Made by a program: the position numbers and the translations under genes. Shown here piece after piece: positions 36,427-44,865 of a DNA stretch of 64,000 nt (position 1 is the stretch's first letter; every line of letters begins with the position of its first letter). The notes below the pieces were generated by a model. That model saw only the letters and a program-made list of their open reading frames with translations. It ran no database searches and had not been told where the DNA came from. This stretch comes from Prauserella salsuginis (GTDB lineage Bacteria > Actinomycetota > Actinomycetes > Mycobacteriales > Pseudonocardiaceae): assembly GCF_024648885.1 (NCBI RefSeq), contig NZ_JANBBF010000010.1:744001-808000 (forward strand), read 5' to 3'.

Positions 36427-37584
36427 TCACCGTGGGCGTGGATCGCCCGAGAGCGCGTCGGCGTCGAGCCCCATCGCGCGGCCCAGCGTCGCGAATTTCG
36501 CCGACGTCTCGTCCAGCTCGGCGTGCGGATCCGAGTCCGCGACGATGCCGCCACCCGCGTACATCCGCAGTGATGCCGCGCCCGCGTCGGCACAGCGGAT
36601 CGACACGGCCCACTCGCCGTCGCCTTCGCTGTCGACCCAGCCCGTGGCACCCGCGTAGTAGCCGCGGTCGAACGGCTCCAGCTCGCCGATCAGTCGCCGT
36701 GCGGAGGCGACGGGCGTGCCGCAGATCGCAGGCGTCGGATGCAGGGCCGACGCGAGATGCAGCGCCGTCGTCGCAGGGTCGGCCAGTTCGCCGGTGATGC
36801 GTGTGCCGAGATGCCACATGGCCGGAGTGCGTTCCAGTGTCGGTTCGGCGGGCACGTCGAGGGTGGCGCAGAACGGGCCGAGTGCCTCGGCGACGGCCTC
36901 GGTGAGAATCGTGTGCTCGAGGAGGTCCTTCTTCGAAGCCAGCAGGGTTTCCGCGTTCTCCGTGTCGGTGGCGGCATCGCCCGAACGGGGCATGGACCCG
37001 GCGAGCGGATGCGCCACGACGCGGCCGCCGCGCCGGGAGACGAGCAGTTCCGGGCTCGCGCCGAGCAGCGTCCGGCCGCCGGGCAGGTCCGCGGCGAACA
37101 CATAGCCGTGGCGGTGGTCGAGCACCAGGTTCCGCACGATGGCGGCGACGGGCACGTCGCGGGCGAACTCGACGTCGAGGGCCCGCGCGAGAACGACTTT
37201 CCGCAGGTCACGAACGGCGAGTTCGGTGACCGCGGTGCGCACGGCCGCGGCGTGGTCCCGTGGTTCGGGGACAGCCCGTACCGCCGCGGGCGCCCCGACG
37301 CGTTCCCTGGAGAGCCGATCGACGTCAGGGTGGGCAGGGCCAGCGGTGTGCACCGTCCGTGGGACGACGAGCCGCGCAGGGGTGCCGGATGCGGCGTCGT
37401 AGGGCAGGACGCCCGTCGCGATGCCGCCGCGTTCGGCGAGGGCGGCGGACACCCGGTCCGCGAGCGCCTGCTCATCGGTCCCGGTGATCTCGTCGGCTGT
37501 GCCCTGGGCGAGGACCGTGCCGCGCGCGGTGGTGAACAGGAAATCGCCGCGCCGATAGTGCTCGACAAGGCGCGCGGCGTCCAT
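36427..37584 (-). CDS. Isochorismate synthase (DhbC/EntC/MenF family)
   Basis: This 385-residue chorismate-binding enzyme turns chorismate into isochorismate for catechol siderophores or menaquinone. Signatures are RKVVLARALDVEF, FLGASPELLV-type GASPELLVSRRGGRVVAHPLAGSMPR, the KDLLEHTILTEAVAEAL metal/base helix, LHPTPAICGTP and the C-terminal YAGGGIVADSDPHAELDETSAKF. These place it in the EntC/DhbC branch. It begins 4 bases after a phosphopantetheinyl transferase gene, so the two form an operon. No dhbA, dhbE or NRPS gene lies nearby. Confidence 0.9.
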   Translation of the reverse strand: MDAARLVEHYRRGDFLFTTARGTVLAQGTADEITGTDEQALADRVSAALAERGGIATGVLPYDAASGTPARLVVPRTVHTAGPAHPDVDRLSRERVGAPAAVRAVPEPRDHAAAVRTAVTELAVRDLRKVVLARALDVEFARDVPVAAIVRNLVLDHRHGYVFAADLPGGRTLLGASPELLVSRRGGRVVAHPLAGSMPRSGDAATDTENAETLLASKKDLLEHTILTEAVAEALGPFCATLDVPAEPTLERTPAMWHLGTRITGELADPATTALHLASALHPTPAICGTPVASARRLIGELEPFDRGYYAGATGWVDSEGDGEWAVSIRCADAGAASLRMYAGGGIVADSDPHAELDETSAKFATLGRAMGLDADALSGDPRPR

Positions 37585-37588
37585 GTCC

Positions 37589-38299
37589 TCAGTGTCCCAG
37601 CGCGGCGGGCCTCGGGCTCCACCAGTGCTCTGTGATCTCCAGCTCTTCGCCGGTCAGGACGGCCACGGAGGCGTCGTACCCGTCGCCGGGGCGCAGGGAG
37701 GCGAGCCGAGTGGTGGCAGGGTCGAGTGCGGGCGACTCCGAGGCCACGAGGCGCGCCGGCTCGCCGGGTTCCGACAGCGTGAGGCTCGTCAGCCCGATGC
37801 GCAGTCCTTTCCCGGTCGCCTTCATGAGGGCTTCCTTGCCGGTCCAGTAGCGGAAGAACGCGCGGGTGCGGTCACTGTCGGCAAGGCCGGCGACGGCGGC
37901 GCGTTCGGCGTCGGACAGGGCGTAGTCGAGGAGCCCGTCGTCGGCGTGCCGTGTCGTCGCCTCGACGTCGAGTCCCAGCTCGGCACCGTCGGTCAGGGCG
38001 AGGCCGACCCGGTCGCCCGCGTGGGAGATCGACAGCCGGAGTGTGCTGCCGGGGATGCGTGGCGGGCCGTGCTGCTTGTCGCAGTCGTCGCACGCCGCGT
38101 CGAACACCACGTCGGCCGCGGGCGTGCCGAGTCGTTCGCCGATGAGGGTCTTGGCCATGACCCGTCCGGTGAGGAACCGCCGACGGTCGTCGGATTTGCG
38201 GTACGCCGAGTACCGGTCCCGTTCGACGTCGGTCAGGAGCCCGCGGTGTTCGGCGGTGTCGTCCACCGGAACCGCCCACCACACGGCACACGTGATCAT
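37589..38299 (-). CDS. 4'-phosphopantetheinyl transferase (Sfp/EntD type)
   Basis: This 236-residue enzyme transfers phosphopantetheine from CoA to carrier-protein serines of NRPS, PKS or other synthases. Motifs are visible: the N-terminal FLTGRVMAK region, LSISHAGDRVGLAL, the metal-binding GLDVEA and RYWTGKEALMKATGKG. The size and the two-domain form indicate an Sfp-like broad-range enzyme. It is co-transcribed with the isochorismate synthase, a pairing typical of siderophore loci, although no synthetase is in view. Confidence 0.92.
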   Translation of the reverse strand: MITCAVWWAVPVDDTAEHRGLLTDVERDRYSAYRKSDDRRRFLTGRVMAKTLIGERLGTPAADVVFDAACDDCDKQHGPPRIPGSTLRLSISHAGDRVGLALTDGAELGLDVEATTRHADDGLLDYALSDAERAAVAGLADSDRTRAFFRYWTGKEALMKATGKGLRIGLTSLTLSEPGEPARLVASESPALDPATTRLASLRPGDGYDASVAVLTGEELEITEHWWSPRPAALGH

Positions 38300-38398
38300 G
38301 CCGAAAAGGATAGCGGCGCGGAGCGCCTCGATGGGGGGTGGCGGTTGGGCGAGGGCGCGGTCACGTGAGTGCCCCGGGGTGGTCGATCGGGCGGACCG

Positions 38399-38992
38399 TC
38401 AGGTGTCGAAGGTTCCCTTCGGGGCCGCGCGGAGGTGGGCACGTTCACCCTGGGTGCCGAACAGGCTGAGGAACTCGACGGGTTCGCAGTCGGCCGAGCC
38501 GAACCAGTGCGGTACGCGGGTGTCGAACTCGGCGGCCTCGCCGGGGGTGAGCACCAGGTCGTGTTCGCCGAGCACGAGCCGCAGCCGCCCGTTGAGCACG
38601 TAGAGCCATTCGTATCCCTCGTGCCCCTGCGGCTCCGGTTCCGGCGGCGCGTCGCATCCGTTCAGCACGATCTTGTACGCCTGGATCCCGCCGGGCCTGC
38701 GGGTGAGCGGCAGCATCGTCATGCCGTGCCGGGTGACCGGACGCAGGTGTACGCGCGGATCGCCGGTCGGCGGTGCGTCGACCAGTTCGTCGAGCGCGAC
38801 GCCGTAGGTCTTGGCCAGTGGAAACAGCAGTTCGAGCGTCGGCCTGCGGGCGCCCGATTCGAGTCGCGACAGGGTGCTCACCGAGATGTCGGTCCGGTCG
38901 GACAACTCCGCCAGCGTCAGGCCCTGCCGCGTGCGCAGTGCGCGCAGTCTCGGCCCGACCGCGTCCAGTGCCTGTCCCAGCTTGTCGTCCAT
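38399..38992 (-). CDS. XRE-family regulator with C-terminal cupin domain
   Basis: The ATG at 38992 gives 197 residues. Residues about 12-70 are an XRE helix-turn-helix (LRALRTRQGLTLAELSDRTDISVSTLSRLESGARRPTLELLFPLA) and about 105-185 a cupin barrel (EGYEWLYVLNGRLRLVLGEHDLVLTPGEAAEFDTRVPHWFG), which senses a small ligand or metal. It is divergent from a thioredoxin-reductase-like gene, with TTTGCC/GGCAAA half-sites between them. Its last residues, RAAPKGTFDT, are encoded by sequence resembling the dispersed GTGCCC repeats, so the 3' end may have been rewritten by a repeat. A longer in-frame start at 39034 is not favoured. Confidence 0.9.
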   Translation of the reverse strand: MDDKLGQALDAVGPRLRALRTRQGLTLAELSDRTDISVSTLSRLESGARRPTLELLFPLAKTYGVALDELVDAPPTGDPRVHLRPVTRHGMTMLPLTRRPGGIQAYKIVLNGCDAPPEPEPQGHEGYEWLYVLNGRLRLVLGEHDLVLTPGEAAEFDTRVPHWFGSADCEPVEFLSLFGTQGERAHLRAAPKGTFDT

Positions 38993-39001
38993 ACCCGCGA
39001 T

Positions 39002-39028
39002 TTTGCCACCCCGGCAAAGAACTTTGCC
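39002..39028. promoter_or_regulatory. Candidate XRE-cupin operator
   Basis: TTTGCC-N5-GGCAAA (39002-39018) forms an inverted repeat and a third TTTGCC half-site lies at 39023-39028. It sits between the regulator and the divergent oxidoreductase, 69 bases before the latter's GTG. Confidence 0.6.
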
Positions 39029-39096
39029 ACACAACGCGGCAGCGGTGCAGAGTTGCCCGTGGAGGTATCCGCAGGCAAGGAGACGAGGAGGACACG

Positions 39097-40071
39097 GTGA
39101 CAGAGCAATGGGAAGGCGACTACGATGTCGCGGTGATCGGGGGCGGAGCGGCCGGGCTCAACGCGGCGCTGATGCTGGCTCGCGCACGTCGCAGCGTGGT
39201 CGTACTCGACGCGGGGGAGCCCCGTAACGCACCCGCGGACGCGGTGCACGGTCTGCTCGGCAGGGAGGGCGTTCCGCCGGCCGAACTGTTGGAACGTGGC
39301 AGAGCCGAGGTGCGCGGCTACGGCGGCCGGGTCGTGACCGCGGAGGTCGAGGCCGTGTCGGCCGGCGACGACGGACGGTTCATCGTGTCGACGTCCGGAG
39401 GGCGGTCGGTGCGGGCGCGCCGGGTGCTCGTGACGACCGGTCTCGTCGACGAACTGCCCGACATCGCCGGGCTGCGCGAACGGTGGGGGCGCGACGTCGT
39501 GCACTGTCCGTACTGCCACGGCTGGGAAGTGCGCGATCGGGCCATCGGGGTGATCGCGAACGGGCCGATGGCGCTGCACCAGGCGTCGCTGTTCCGGCAG
39601 TGGAGCGCCGACGTGGTCTTCTTCTCCCGAGGTATGGAGCTGACCGGCGACCAACGGGAGCAGCTTCTCGCGCGGGACATCCGCATCGTGGCCGGCGAGG
39701 TCGACGCACTCGTGATCGACGACGACCGGATCACGGGCATTCGCACGGCCGGTGGTGAGACGGTCCCGAGGGACGTCGTGGCCGTGGGGACCCGGATGAC
39801 GGCACGGGCGGGATTGCTGGCCGGACTGGGACTGCGGCCGAGGGAACACCCGTCGGGGGCGGGCGATCACCTGCCCGTCGACGTGCGCGGCGAGACCGAG
39901 GTGGCCGGAGTGTGGGCTGCGGGCAACGTCACCGACCCGTCTGCGCAGGTGGGCAACGCCGCGGCGGCCGGTGCATTCGCGGCCGCGCAGCTCAACGGCG
40001 ATCTCGTGGGAGAGGACACCCGGCTGGCGGTCGCCCGGTACCGGGACGCGGCCGTCGCGGCGACCGGCTGA
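39097..40071 (+). CDS. Thioredoxin-reductase-like FAD/NAD(P) oxidoreductase
   Basis: The GTG at 39097 behind GAGGAGG gives 324 residues. The FAD-binding GGGAAGLNAALMLARARRSVVVLDAG (15-40) and the late AGNVTDPSAQVGNAAAAGAFAA are typical of the thioredoxin reductase fold. A redox-active CPYC pair (C137, C140, in HCPYCHGWEV) lies at the position of the TrxR CxxC, here in the CPYCHGWE form of actinobacterial TrxR-like enzymes of unknown partner. It probably reduces a disulfide or a small molecule. The divergent XRE-cupin gene likely regulates it. Confidence 0.88.
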   Translation: MTEQWEGDYDVAVIGGGAAGLNAALMLARARRSVVVLDAGEPRNAPADAVHGLLGREGVPPAELLERGRAEVRGYGGRVVTAEVEAVSAGDDGRFIVSTSGGRSVRARRVLVTTGLVDELPDIAGLRERWGRDVVHCPYCHGWEVRDRAIGVIANGPMALHQASLFRQWSADVVFFSRGMELTGDQREQLLARDIRIVAGEVDALVIDDDRITGIRTAGGETVPRDVVAVGTRMTARAGLLAGLGLRPREHPSGAGDHLPVDVRGETEVAGVWAAGNVTDPSAQVGNAAAAGAFAAAQLNGDLVGEDTRLAVARYRDAAVAATG

Positions 40072-40120
40072 CGGCTCCGGGCGGCGAACACCCCGGGAGG
40101 GCACAGGAACCGACCGGCAA

Positions 40121-40174
40121 CGCTCACCGGCCACCGGCCACGCGGACGGTCACGTGCCGGGTGGCCGGTGGGCG
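40121..40174 (+). terminator. Terminator of the oxidoreductase gene
   Basis: CGCTCACCGGCCACC (40121-40135) pairs with GGTGGCCGGTGGGCG (40160-40174) with one G-T pair; the loop is 24 bases. Confidence 0.5.
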
Positions 40175-40326
40175 AGGCGGTGCGCTCGTACTGGTGCGTT
40201 CGTATTACGAAGATTCGTTCTTGGTGCTTGTACTGCAGGATCGCGGGCCTGCCGGCGACGCGGGCGCATCACCGCGACGCCGGAAAGCCCGGCCGCTGAC
40301 CGGGCGCGACCTTCAGGGACCGGTGG

Positions 40327-40653
40327 TCAGGACCGGTTGCCCTGCTTGATCGCGAGGGGAACGCCCGCCAGATCCTCCTCGTTGCAGAGGATCTTCAGGT
40401 TGTAGTACGGGTATCCGTCGCGATCGTCGTAATCGAGGTGGATGGCGATGACGTCTGCGGGTTCGCCGAGCCACCGCTGCGCCTCGCGGAGCCAGGTCGC
40501 GCCGCGCTCCAGAGCGGCGGGAAGATCGTCGTCACGGAACTCGACGGGACGGTAGGGCACATCGTGGATGTGGTCCTGCGGATCGGTGGGCGTGGGAAGC
40601 CCGGGCGCGACGCCCTCGTCGTTGAGTTCCAGGTGGATAGTCTGTTCACTCAC
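40327..40653 (-). CDS. Small acidic protein of unknown function
   Basis: The GTG at 40653 gives 108 residues; the open frame runs upstream to 40929 but overlaps the TetR gene and reads as low-complexity Arg/Pro. The protein is acidic and begins SEQTIHLELNDEGVAPGLPTPTDPQDHIHDVPYRPVEFRD, then has AALERGATWLREAQRWLGEPADVIAIHLDYDDRDGYPYYNLKILC. Aromatic and acidic residues dominate and no known motif is recognised. It lies downstream of the TetR gene on the same strand, 68 bases away, so they may share a transcript. Confidence 0.65.
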   Translation of the reverse strand: MSEQTIHLELNDEGVAPGLPTPTDPQDHIHDVPYRPVEFRDDDLPAALERGATWLREAQRWLGEPADVIAIHLDYDDRDGYPYYNLKILCNEEDLAGVPLAIKQGNRS

Positions 40654-40721
40654 CCCACGAGCGTCCCCCAGCTGCGGCGTCAGGGCAAGCGCCACCCCCT
40701 CCGCGCTGGGCCGATACGCCC

Positions 40722-41330
40722 TCATCGGGGCTGTCGCGGCGGTGCGCCGACCATGCGCCGCGCGAGGTCGGCGTAGTGGTCCGCGAGGTCGCTTCTGCCC
40801 AGCTCGCCGCCGGGAGAGAACCACCGGGCCACGCCGTTGCACATGTCGAGCAGTGCCAGCCGTGTCGTCGCGGGCCGGGTGGTGGTGAACACACCGCTGT
40901 GCAGGCCGTCGTCGATGGTGTCCGACCACAGCTTCTCGTACGAGTCCCGGATGCCGACGACGTCCCGCCGGGACGCGGGCGTCAACGCGTCGACCTCGTT
41001 GTCCACGACCCGGGTGCGCATCGGCTCGCGTGCGTGCCGGGTCACGTGCAGCGCCACGAGCCGGTCGAGCCGTTCGACGGGGTCGTCGACGCCGTCGAGC
41101 TCACCGAGGGCGGCATCGAGCAGGCTCTGCAGCGAGGTGCGCATGATGTCCGCGAGCAGCCGCTCCTTCGTGGGCATGTAGTGGTACAGGCTGGCCGACG
41201 AGAGGTCGGCGGCCTTGGCGAGGTCGCGGATGCCGGTGCCATGGAACCCTTTCGTGGCGAACAGCCGCACCGCGGCGCGGTGCACACGCTCCCGGGCAGG
41301 CCTGCCGCCGGCGGGTTTCGTCACAGCCAT
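40722..41330 (-). CDS. TetR family regulator of the ECH-ligase operon
   Basis: The ATG at 41330 gives 202 residues. The helix-turn-helix lies at about 15-60 (HRAAVRLFATKGFHGTGIRDLAKAADLSSASLYHYMPTKERLL) in the KstR2/FadR-like TetR form that often controls acyl-CoA catabolism; the ligand domain follows. Its start overlaps the ligase 3' end by 10 bases, so it is the last gene of a three-gene operon (enoyl-CoA hydratase, ligase, TetR). Autoregulation through the palindrome at 43615-43632 is likely but untested. Confidence 0.9.
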   Translation of the reverse strand: MAVTKPAGGRPARERVHRAAVRLFATKGFHGTGIRDLAKAADLSSASLYHYMPTKERLLADIMRTSLQSLLDAALGELDGVDDPVERLDRLVALHVTRHAREPMRTRVVDNEVDALTPASRRDVVGIRDSYEKLWSDTIDDGLHSGVFTTTRPATTRLALLDMCNGVARWFSPGGELGRSDLADHYADLARRMVGAPPRQPR

Positions 41331-42850
41331 GCGCCCGCCTTCCGGTCGTAGGCACCGGTGCGCTGATCGCCCTGGCGCAGCTGTCCTTTCGCGACGCGCT
41401 CCGACGGGGTCATCGGCAGCTCGTCCACAACGGACCAGAACCGCGGTACCTTGAACCGTGCGAGTTTCGTCTCGCAGAACTCGGCGAGTTCCTCCGGATC
41501 GTGCTCGGTGCCGAGCACCACGTACGCCTTGACCTCCTCGCCGCGCAGCTCGTCCGGCACGGCGACGACCGCGGCCGCGGTGACGCCGGGGTGCAGCAGC
41601 AGGGCGCGCTCCACCTCGTCGGCCGCGATGTTCTCCCCGCTGCGGCGGATCATGTCCTTGGTGCGGCCGATGAAGAACACCCGGCCCGCCTCGTCCATGC
41701 GCGCGAGGTCGCCGGTGTGGAACCAGCCGCCGCGGAACGCCTTCGCGGTCGCGTCCGGATCGTCGTGGTAGCGATGCATCAGACCGGTGCCGCGGATCAG
41801 CAGCTCGCCCTCGCTGCCGCGGGGCACGGGGACGCCGTTCTCGTCGGCGACGATCACCTCGCGGTGTGCCGCGGGACGCCCGATGCAGCCGCTGCCGACC
41901 AGCTCGTCGTGATCGCCGGGGTACATGCGGATGTCGCCGCCGGTCTCGGTCATGCCGAAGGCCTCGTACCACGGCACACCCCACCGGGCCTCCAGCTCGG
42001 CGTGCAGTTCCGGCGGGATGGCCGAGGCCGTGATCGCGCGTACGCGGTGGTCACGGTCCTCCGGTTGTTCGGGCATCCGCAGCAGCAGCGTCGGCATCAG
42101 GCCGAGGCAGTAGAACCACGTGACGCGGTGCTCGCGCACCTTCTCCCAGAAGGTCGACGGGTGGAACCGGTCCAGCACGACCAGGGTCGCGCCGGACCGC
42201 AGTCCCAGCGCGACGTTCCACTGTGGATCGATGTAGTGGAACGACTGTGCGGTGAGCATGACGTCCTCGGAGGAGACCGCGGGGAACGCGGTCGCCAGGT
42301 CGTCGGCGAGTGTCGTCCAGTAGCGGTGCGGCAGCACGCAGCCCTTCGGTGCACCCGTCGTGCCCGACGTGTACTGGATGTTCGTCGGCGTCTCCGGGGT
42401 GGGGACGAAGCCGGGTGCCGGCCCGGCACCGGTGAGCTCATCGGTCGTGACCACCTCCCGCAGCGCGGTGCCGGGAGCGACGGTCCGCAGCAGGCCGGCG
42501 AACTCCTCCGCCGTCACCGCCAGCGACGCGCCCGAGTGGGCGATCACGTGGCCGCCGTCGAGTTCGCGGTACCCGGTGTTGACGGGCACCATCGCCGCGC
42601 CGAGCCGGGCCAGCGCCAGCCACAGCAGCGGGAACTCGGGCCGGTTGTGCAGCATGACGGCCACCCGGTCGCCCGCTGCCACCCCGCGATCGGCCAGCGC
42701 GGCCGCGAGCAGGCCCGTGCGCCGGTCGACGTCCGCGAACGTCAATGTCTCAGGGGCGCCGTCCTGCCCGGTGTCGTCGAAGATCCATGCGGGCTTGTCC
42801 GGCCAGGTCCTGGCCGCTGTGGTGACGAGTTCGACGAGATGCGTGCTCAT
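41321..42850 (-). CDS. AMP-dependent acyl-CoA ligase
   Basis: This 509-residue adenylating enzyme shows the P-loop IQYTSGTTGAPKGCVLPH, YEAFGMTETGGDIRMYPGD, GGWFHTGDLARMDEAGRVFFIGR, KDMIRRSGENIAADEVERALL and the A10 region SERVAKGQLR, where the usual catalytic lysine is K (VAKGQL). The ATG at 42850 overlaps the enoyl-CoA hydratase stop codon by 4 bases. The sequence resembles the CaiC/crotonobetaine-type and cyclohex-1-ene-carboxylate CoA ligases. With the hydratase it forms a short acid-activation and beta-oxidation module. Confidence 0.9.
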   Translation of the reverse strand: MSTHLVELVTTAARTWPDKPAWIFDDTGQDGAPETLTFADVDRRTGLLAAALADRGVAAGDRVAVMLHNRPEFPLLWLALARLGAAMVPVNTGYRELDGGHVIAHSGASLAVTAEEFAGLLRTVAPGTALREVVTTDELTGAGPAPGFVPTPETPTNIQYTSGTTGAPKGCVLPHRYWTTLADDLATAFPAVSSEDVMLTAQSFHYIDPQWNVALGLRSGATLVVLDRFHPSTFWEKVREHRVTWFYCLGLMPTLLLRMPEQPEDRDHRVRAITASAIPPELHAELEARWGVPWYEAFGMTETGGDIRMYPGDHDELVGSGCIGRPAAHREVIVADENGVPVPRGSEGELLIRGTGLMHRYHDDPDATAKAFRGGWFHTGDLARMDEAGRVFFIGRTKDMIRRSGENIAADEVERALLLHPGVTAAAVVAVPDELRGEEVKAYVVLGTEHDPEELAEFCETKLARFKVPRFWSVVDELPMTPSERVAKGQLRQGDQRTGAYDRKAGAWL

Positions 42851-43596
42851 CGGGACCGGAACTCCTCCGCGCTCCTGTCGACCTCGGGAGTGTGCTCGGT
42901 GAGCAGGGCGTGCGTGACCTCGAGTTCCAGCACGGTCTCGACCGCGGCGTCGACGCCGTGGTCCAGTGCGCGCTTGGCCAGCGTCACCGAACGGGGTGGT
43001 TTGTCCGCCAAGGCCGAGGCCAGTTCCGTGACGCGGCTGTCGAGCTCGTCGCGCGGCACGACCCGGTTGACCAGGCCCAACTCGGCGGCGGCCGCGGCGT
43101 CGATGCGCTCGCCCAGCAACATCAGTTCCTTGGCCTTGAGCGGTCCGACCAGCAGCGGCAACAGCCGGGACGCCGCGCCGGTGACGCTCAGCCCGAGGCC
43201 GGCTTCCGGGAACGCGAACGCCGCGTCGTCGGCTGCCACCACCAGGTCGCAGCCCAGCGCGAATTCGGCACCCGCGCCGATCGCGTAGCCGTGCACGGCG
43301 GCGACGACGGGTTGCGGCAGGCCGCGGAGTCTGCGCGTGACGTCCTGCAGGCGTTCCAGCCGTGGCCGCGAATCGCCTTCGGGTGCGGGTTCCTTGAGGT
43401 CGTGCCCTGCGCAGAACGCGCGTCCCTCGCCGGTCAGCACGACCGCGCGGACGTCGGTGCGGACCGTCAGCGCGTCGAGTGCGGTGAGCAGGTCGTCGAC
43501 GAGTTCGGCTGTCACGGCGTTGAGCCGCTCGGGGCGGTTGAGGCGGACGACGGCCACGCCGTCGGCGCCGGAGGTGTCGAGCTCCACGGTCGGCAT
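42847..43596 (-). CDS. Enoyl-CoA hydratase/isomerase family protein
   Basis: This 249-residue crotonase-fold protein has the oxyanion motif GRAFCAGHDLKE and the AVHGYAIGAGAEFALGCDLVVAADDAAFAFPEAGLGLSVTGAASRLLP stretch; the position of the second catalytic glutamate is taken by the PEAGLGL segment. It hydrates 2-enoyl-CoA, isomerises or performs a related step. The ATG at 43596 is preceded by a palindromic region and by the divergent GNAT gene. It heads the operon with the ligase and TetR. Confidence 0.9.
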   Translation of the reverse strand: MPTVELDTSGADGVAVVRLNRPERLNAVTAELVDDLLTALDALTVRTDVRAVVLTGEGRAFCAGHDLKEPAPEGDSRPRLERLQDVTRRLRGLPQPVVAAVHGYAIGAGAEFALGCDLVVAADDAAFAFPEAGLGLSVTGAASRLLPLLVGPLKAKELMLLGERIDAAAAAELGLVNRVVPRDELDSRVTELASALADKPPRSVTLAKRALDHGVDAAVETVLELEVTHALLTEHTPEVDRSAEEFRSR

Positions 43597-43614
43597 GCCG
43601 CAACCCTAACGGCC

Positions 43615-43632
43615 CGATCAATCGATCGATAG
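43615..43632. promoter_or_regulatory. Candidate operator upstream of the ECH-ligase-TetR operon
   Basis: CGATCAATCGATCGATAG contains the 10-base palindrome ATCGATCGAT (43621-43630), 19-36 bases from the hydratase start codon and between divergent genes. Confidence 0.45.
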
Positions 43633-43679
43633 ACCAGAAGGGTGGCATTTCCGCACTGACCTGTGCTGAACTGCATGTC

Positions 43680-44135
43680 ATGCCGGTACGTGATGCGACA
43701 CCCGACGACGTCGAGGACATCTGCCTGCTCATCGAGGAGCACGCTCGTTACGAGGGCAAGGACGACCTCGTGCTCGACCGCGGCGACATGACGAAACACC
43801 TCTTCGGGCCCGAGCCGAAGGCCTGGGTGGTGATCGCCGAGGTCGACGGCGAGGCGGGCGAGCGGGTGACGGCCGGCATGGCGCTGTGCGCGTGGACGTT
43901 CCCCAGCTGGGACGCCAAGCCGGGCGTGTTCCTCGACGATCTGTTCGTCAAGCCGGAGTTCCGCAGGTACGGCCTCGGCAGGGAACTCATGGCCGAGCTG
44001 GGCAGGCGCACCAGTGGACGCGTCGAATGGGACATGCAGATGGGTAACGCCAAGGCCGAGGCCTTCTACGCCTCGCTCGGCGGCAAACCGGTCGAGGGCT
44101 GGGTCAAGTATCGCTGGCTCCCCGACCAGGAGTGA
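43680..44135 (+). CDS. GNAT family N-acetyltransferase (diamine acetyltransferase-like)
   Basis: This 151-residue protein begins PVRDATPDDVEDICLLIEEHARYEG and carries the acetyl-CoA loop DDLFVKPEFRRYGLGRELMAELG (motif A, RxxGxG form RRYGLG) and NAKAEAFYASLGG. The length and the N-terminal pattern resemble spermidine/spermine or amino-group acetyltransferases. The acceptor is unknown. It is divergent from the enoyl-CoA hydratase and 46 bases before the DtxR-like gene, with which it may be co-transcribed. Confidence 0.85.
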   Translation: MPVRDATPDDVEDICLLIEEHARYEGKDDLVLDRGDMTKHLFGPEPKAWVVIAEVDGEAGERVTAGMALCAWTFPSWDAKPGVFLDDLFVKPEFRRYGLGRELMAELGRRTSGRVEWDMQMGNAKAEAFYASLGGKPVEGWVKYRWLPDQE

Positions 44136-44181
44136 GGCTCGGCCGCCGGTTCCGTCGGAAGGACGCCGTATCTTGGAGAGC

Positions 44182-44865
44182 ATGGAAGACGGCTCGAATC
44201 GGCGTTCGTCCTCGATCGAGGACTACATGCGCGCGATCTACGGCCTCGCCGAGCGCGGCGAGGCCGTGACGAACACGTCCCTGGCGGGCAGGCTCGAGGT
44301 GAGCCCGTCGTCGGCGTCGGGCATGGTCACCAAGCTCGCGCAGCAGGGGCTCGTCGAGCACGTGCCGTACCGCGGCATCGAGCTCACGGCCGAGGGCATG
44401 CAGCTCGCTCGGTCCGTGCTGCGCAGGCACCGGCTCATCGAGACCTATCTCGTCTCCGAACTGGGTTACACCTGGGACGAGGTGCACACCGAGGCCGACC
44501 TCCTCGAACACGTGATGTCCGAACGTCTCGTCGAGCGCATCTCGGCCAAACTCGGTGACCCGATGCGCGATCCGCACGGCGATCCGATCCCGGCTCCGGA
44601 CGGCAGCGTCGAGGAGATGTCGACGCGGTTGCTCGACGAACTGCCCGCAGGCGCGGTCGGGGAGATCGCCCGGGTGTGGGACACCGACCCGGAATTGCTG
44701 CGGTTCCTCGCGGAGCGGTCGATCACGATCGGGGACAGGGTCGAGGTGCTGGAACGCCAGCCGTTCGGCGGCCCGGTCGTGGTGAAGATCGGCCCGCCCG
44801 CCGACGCCGCCACTCACGCCCTCGGCACCACCATCGCGCAGGCACTGTCGGTCACGGTCCGCTGA
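44182..44865 (+). CDS. DtxR/MntR family metal-dependent regulator
   Basis: The ATG at 44182 with TTGGAGAG upstream gives 227 residues. An N-terminal winged helix (about 8-70: SSIEDYMRAIYGLAERGEAVTNTSLAGRLEVSPSSASGMVTKLAQQGLVEHVPYRGIELT) is followed by the metal-binding/dimer domain RRHRLIETYLVSELGYTWDEVHTEADLLEHVMSERLVERI with the usual Glu and His ligands, and a C-terminal FeoA/SH3-like domain (about 160-227). Such regulators sense iron or manganese and repress uptake genes. No DtxR-type box is obvious next to it, so its targets lie elsewhere. Confidence 0.93.
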   Translation: MEDGSNRRSSSIEDYMRAIYGLAERGEAVTNTSLAGRLEVSPSSASGMVTKLAQQGLVEHVPYRGIELTAEGMQLARSVLRRHRLIETYLVSELGYTWDEVHTEADLLEHVMSERLVERISAKLGDPMRDPHGDPIPAPDGSVEEMSTRLLDELPAGAVGEIARVWDTDPELLRFLAERSITIGDRVEVLERQPFGGPVVVKIGPPADAATHALGTTIAQALSVTVR

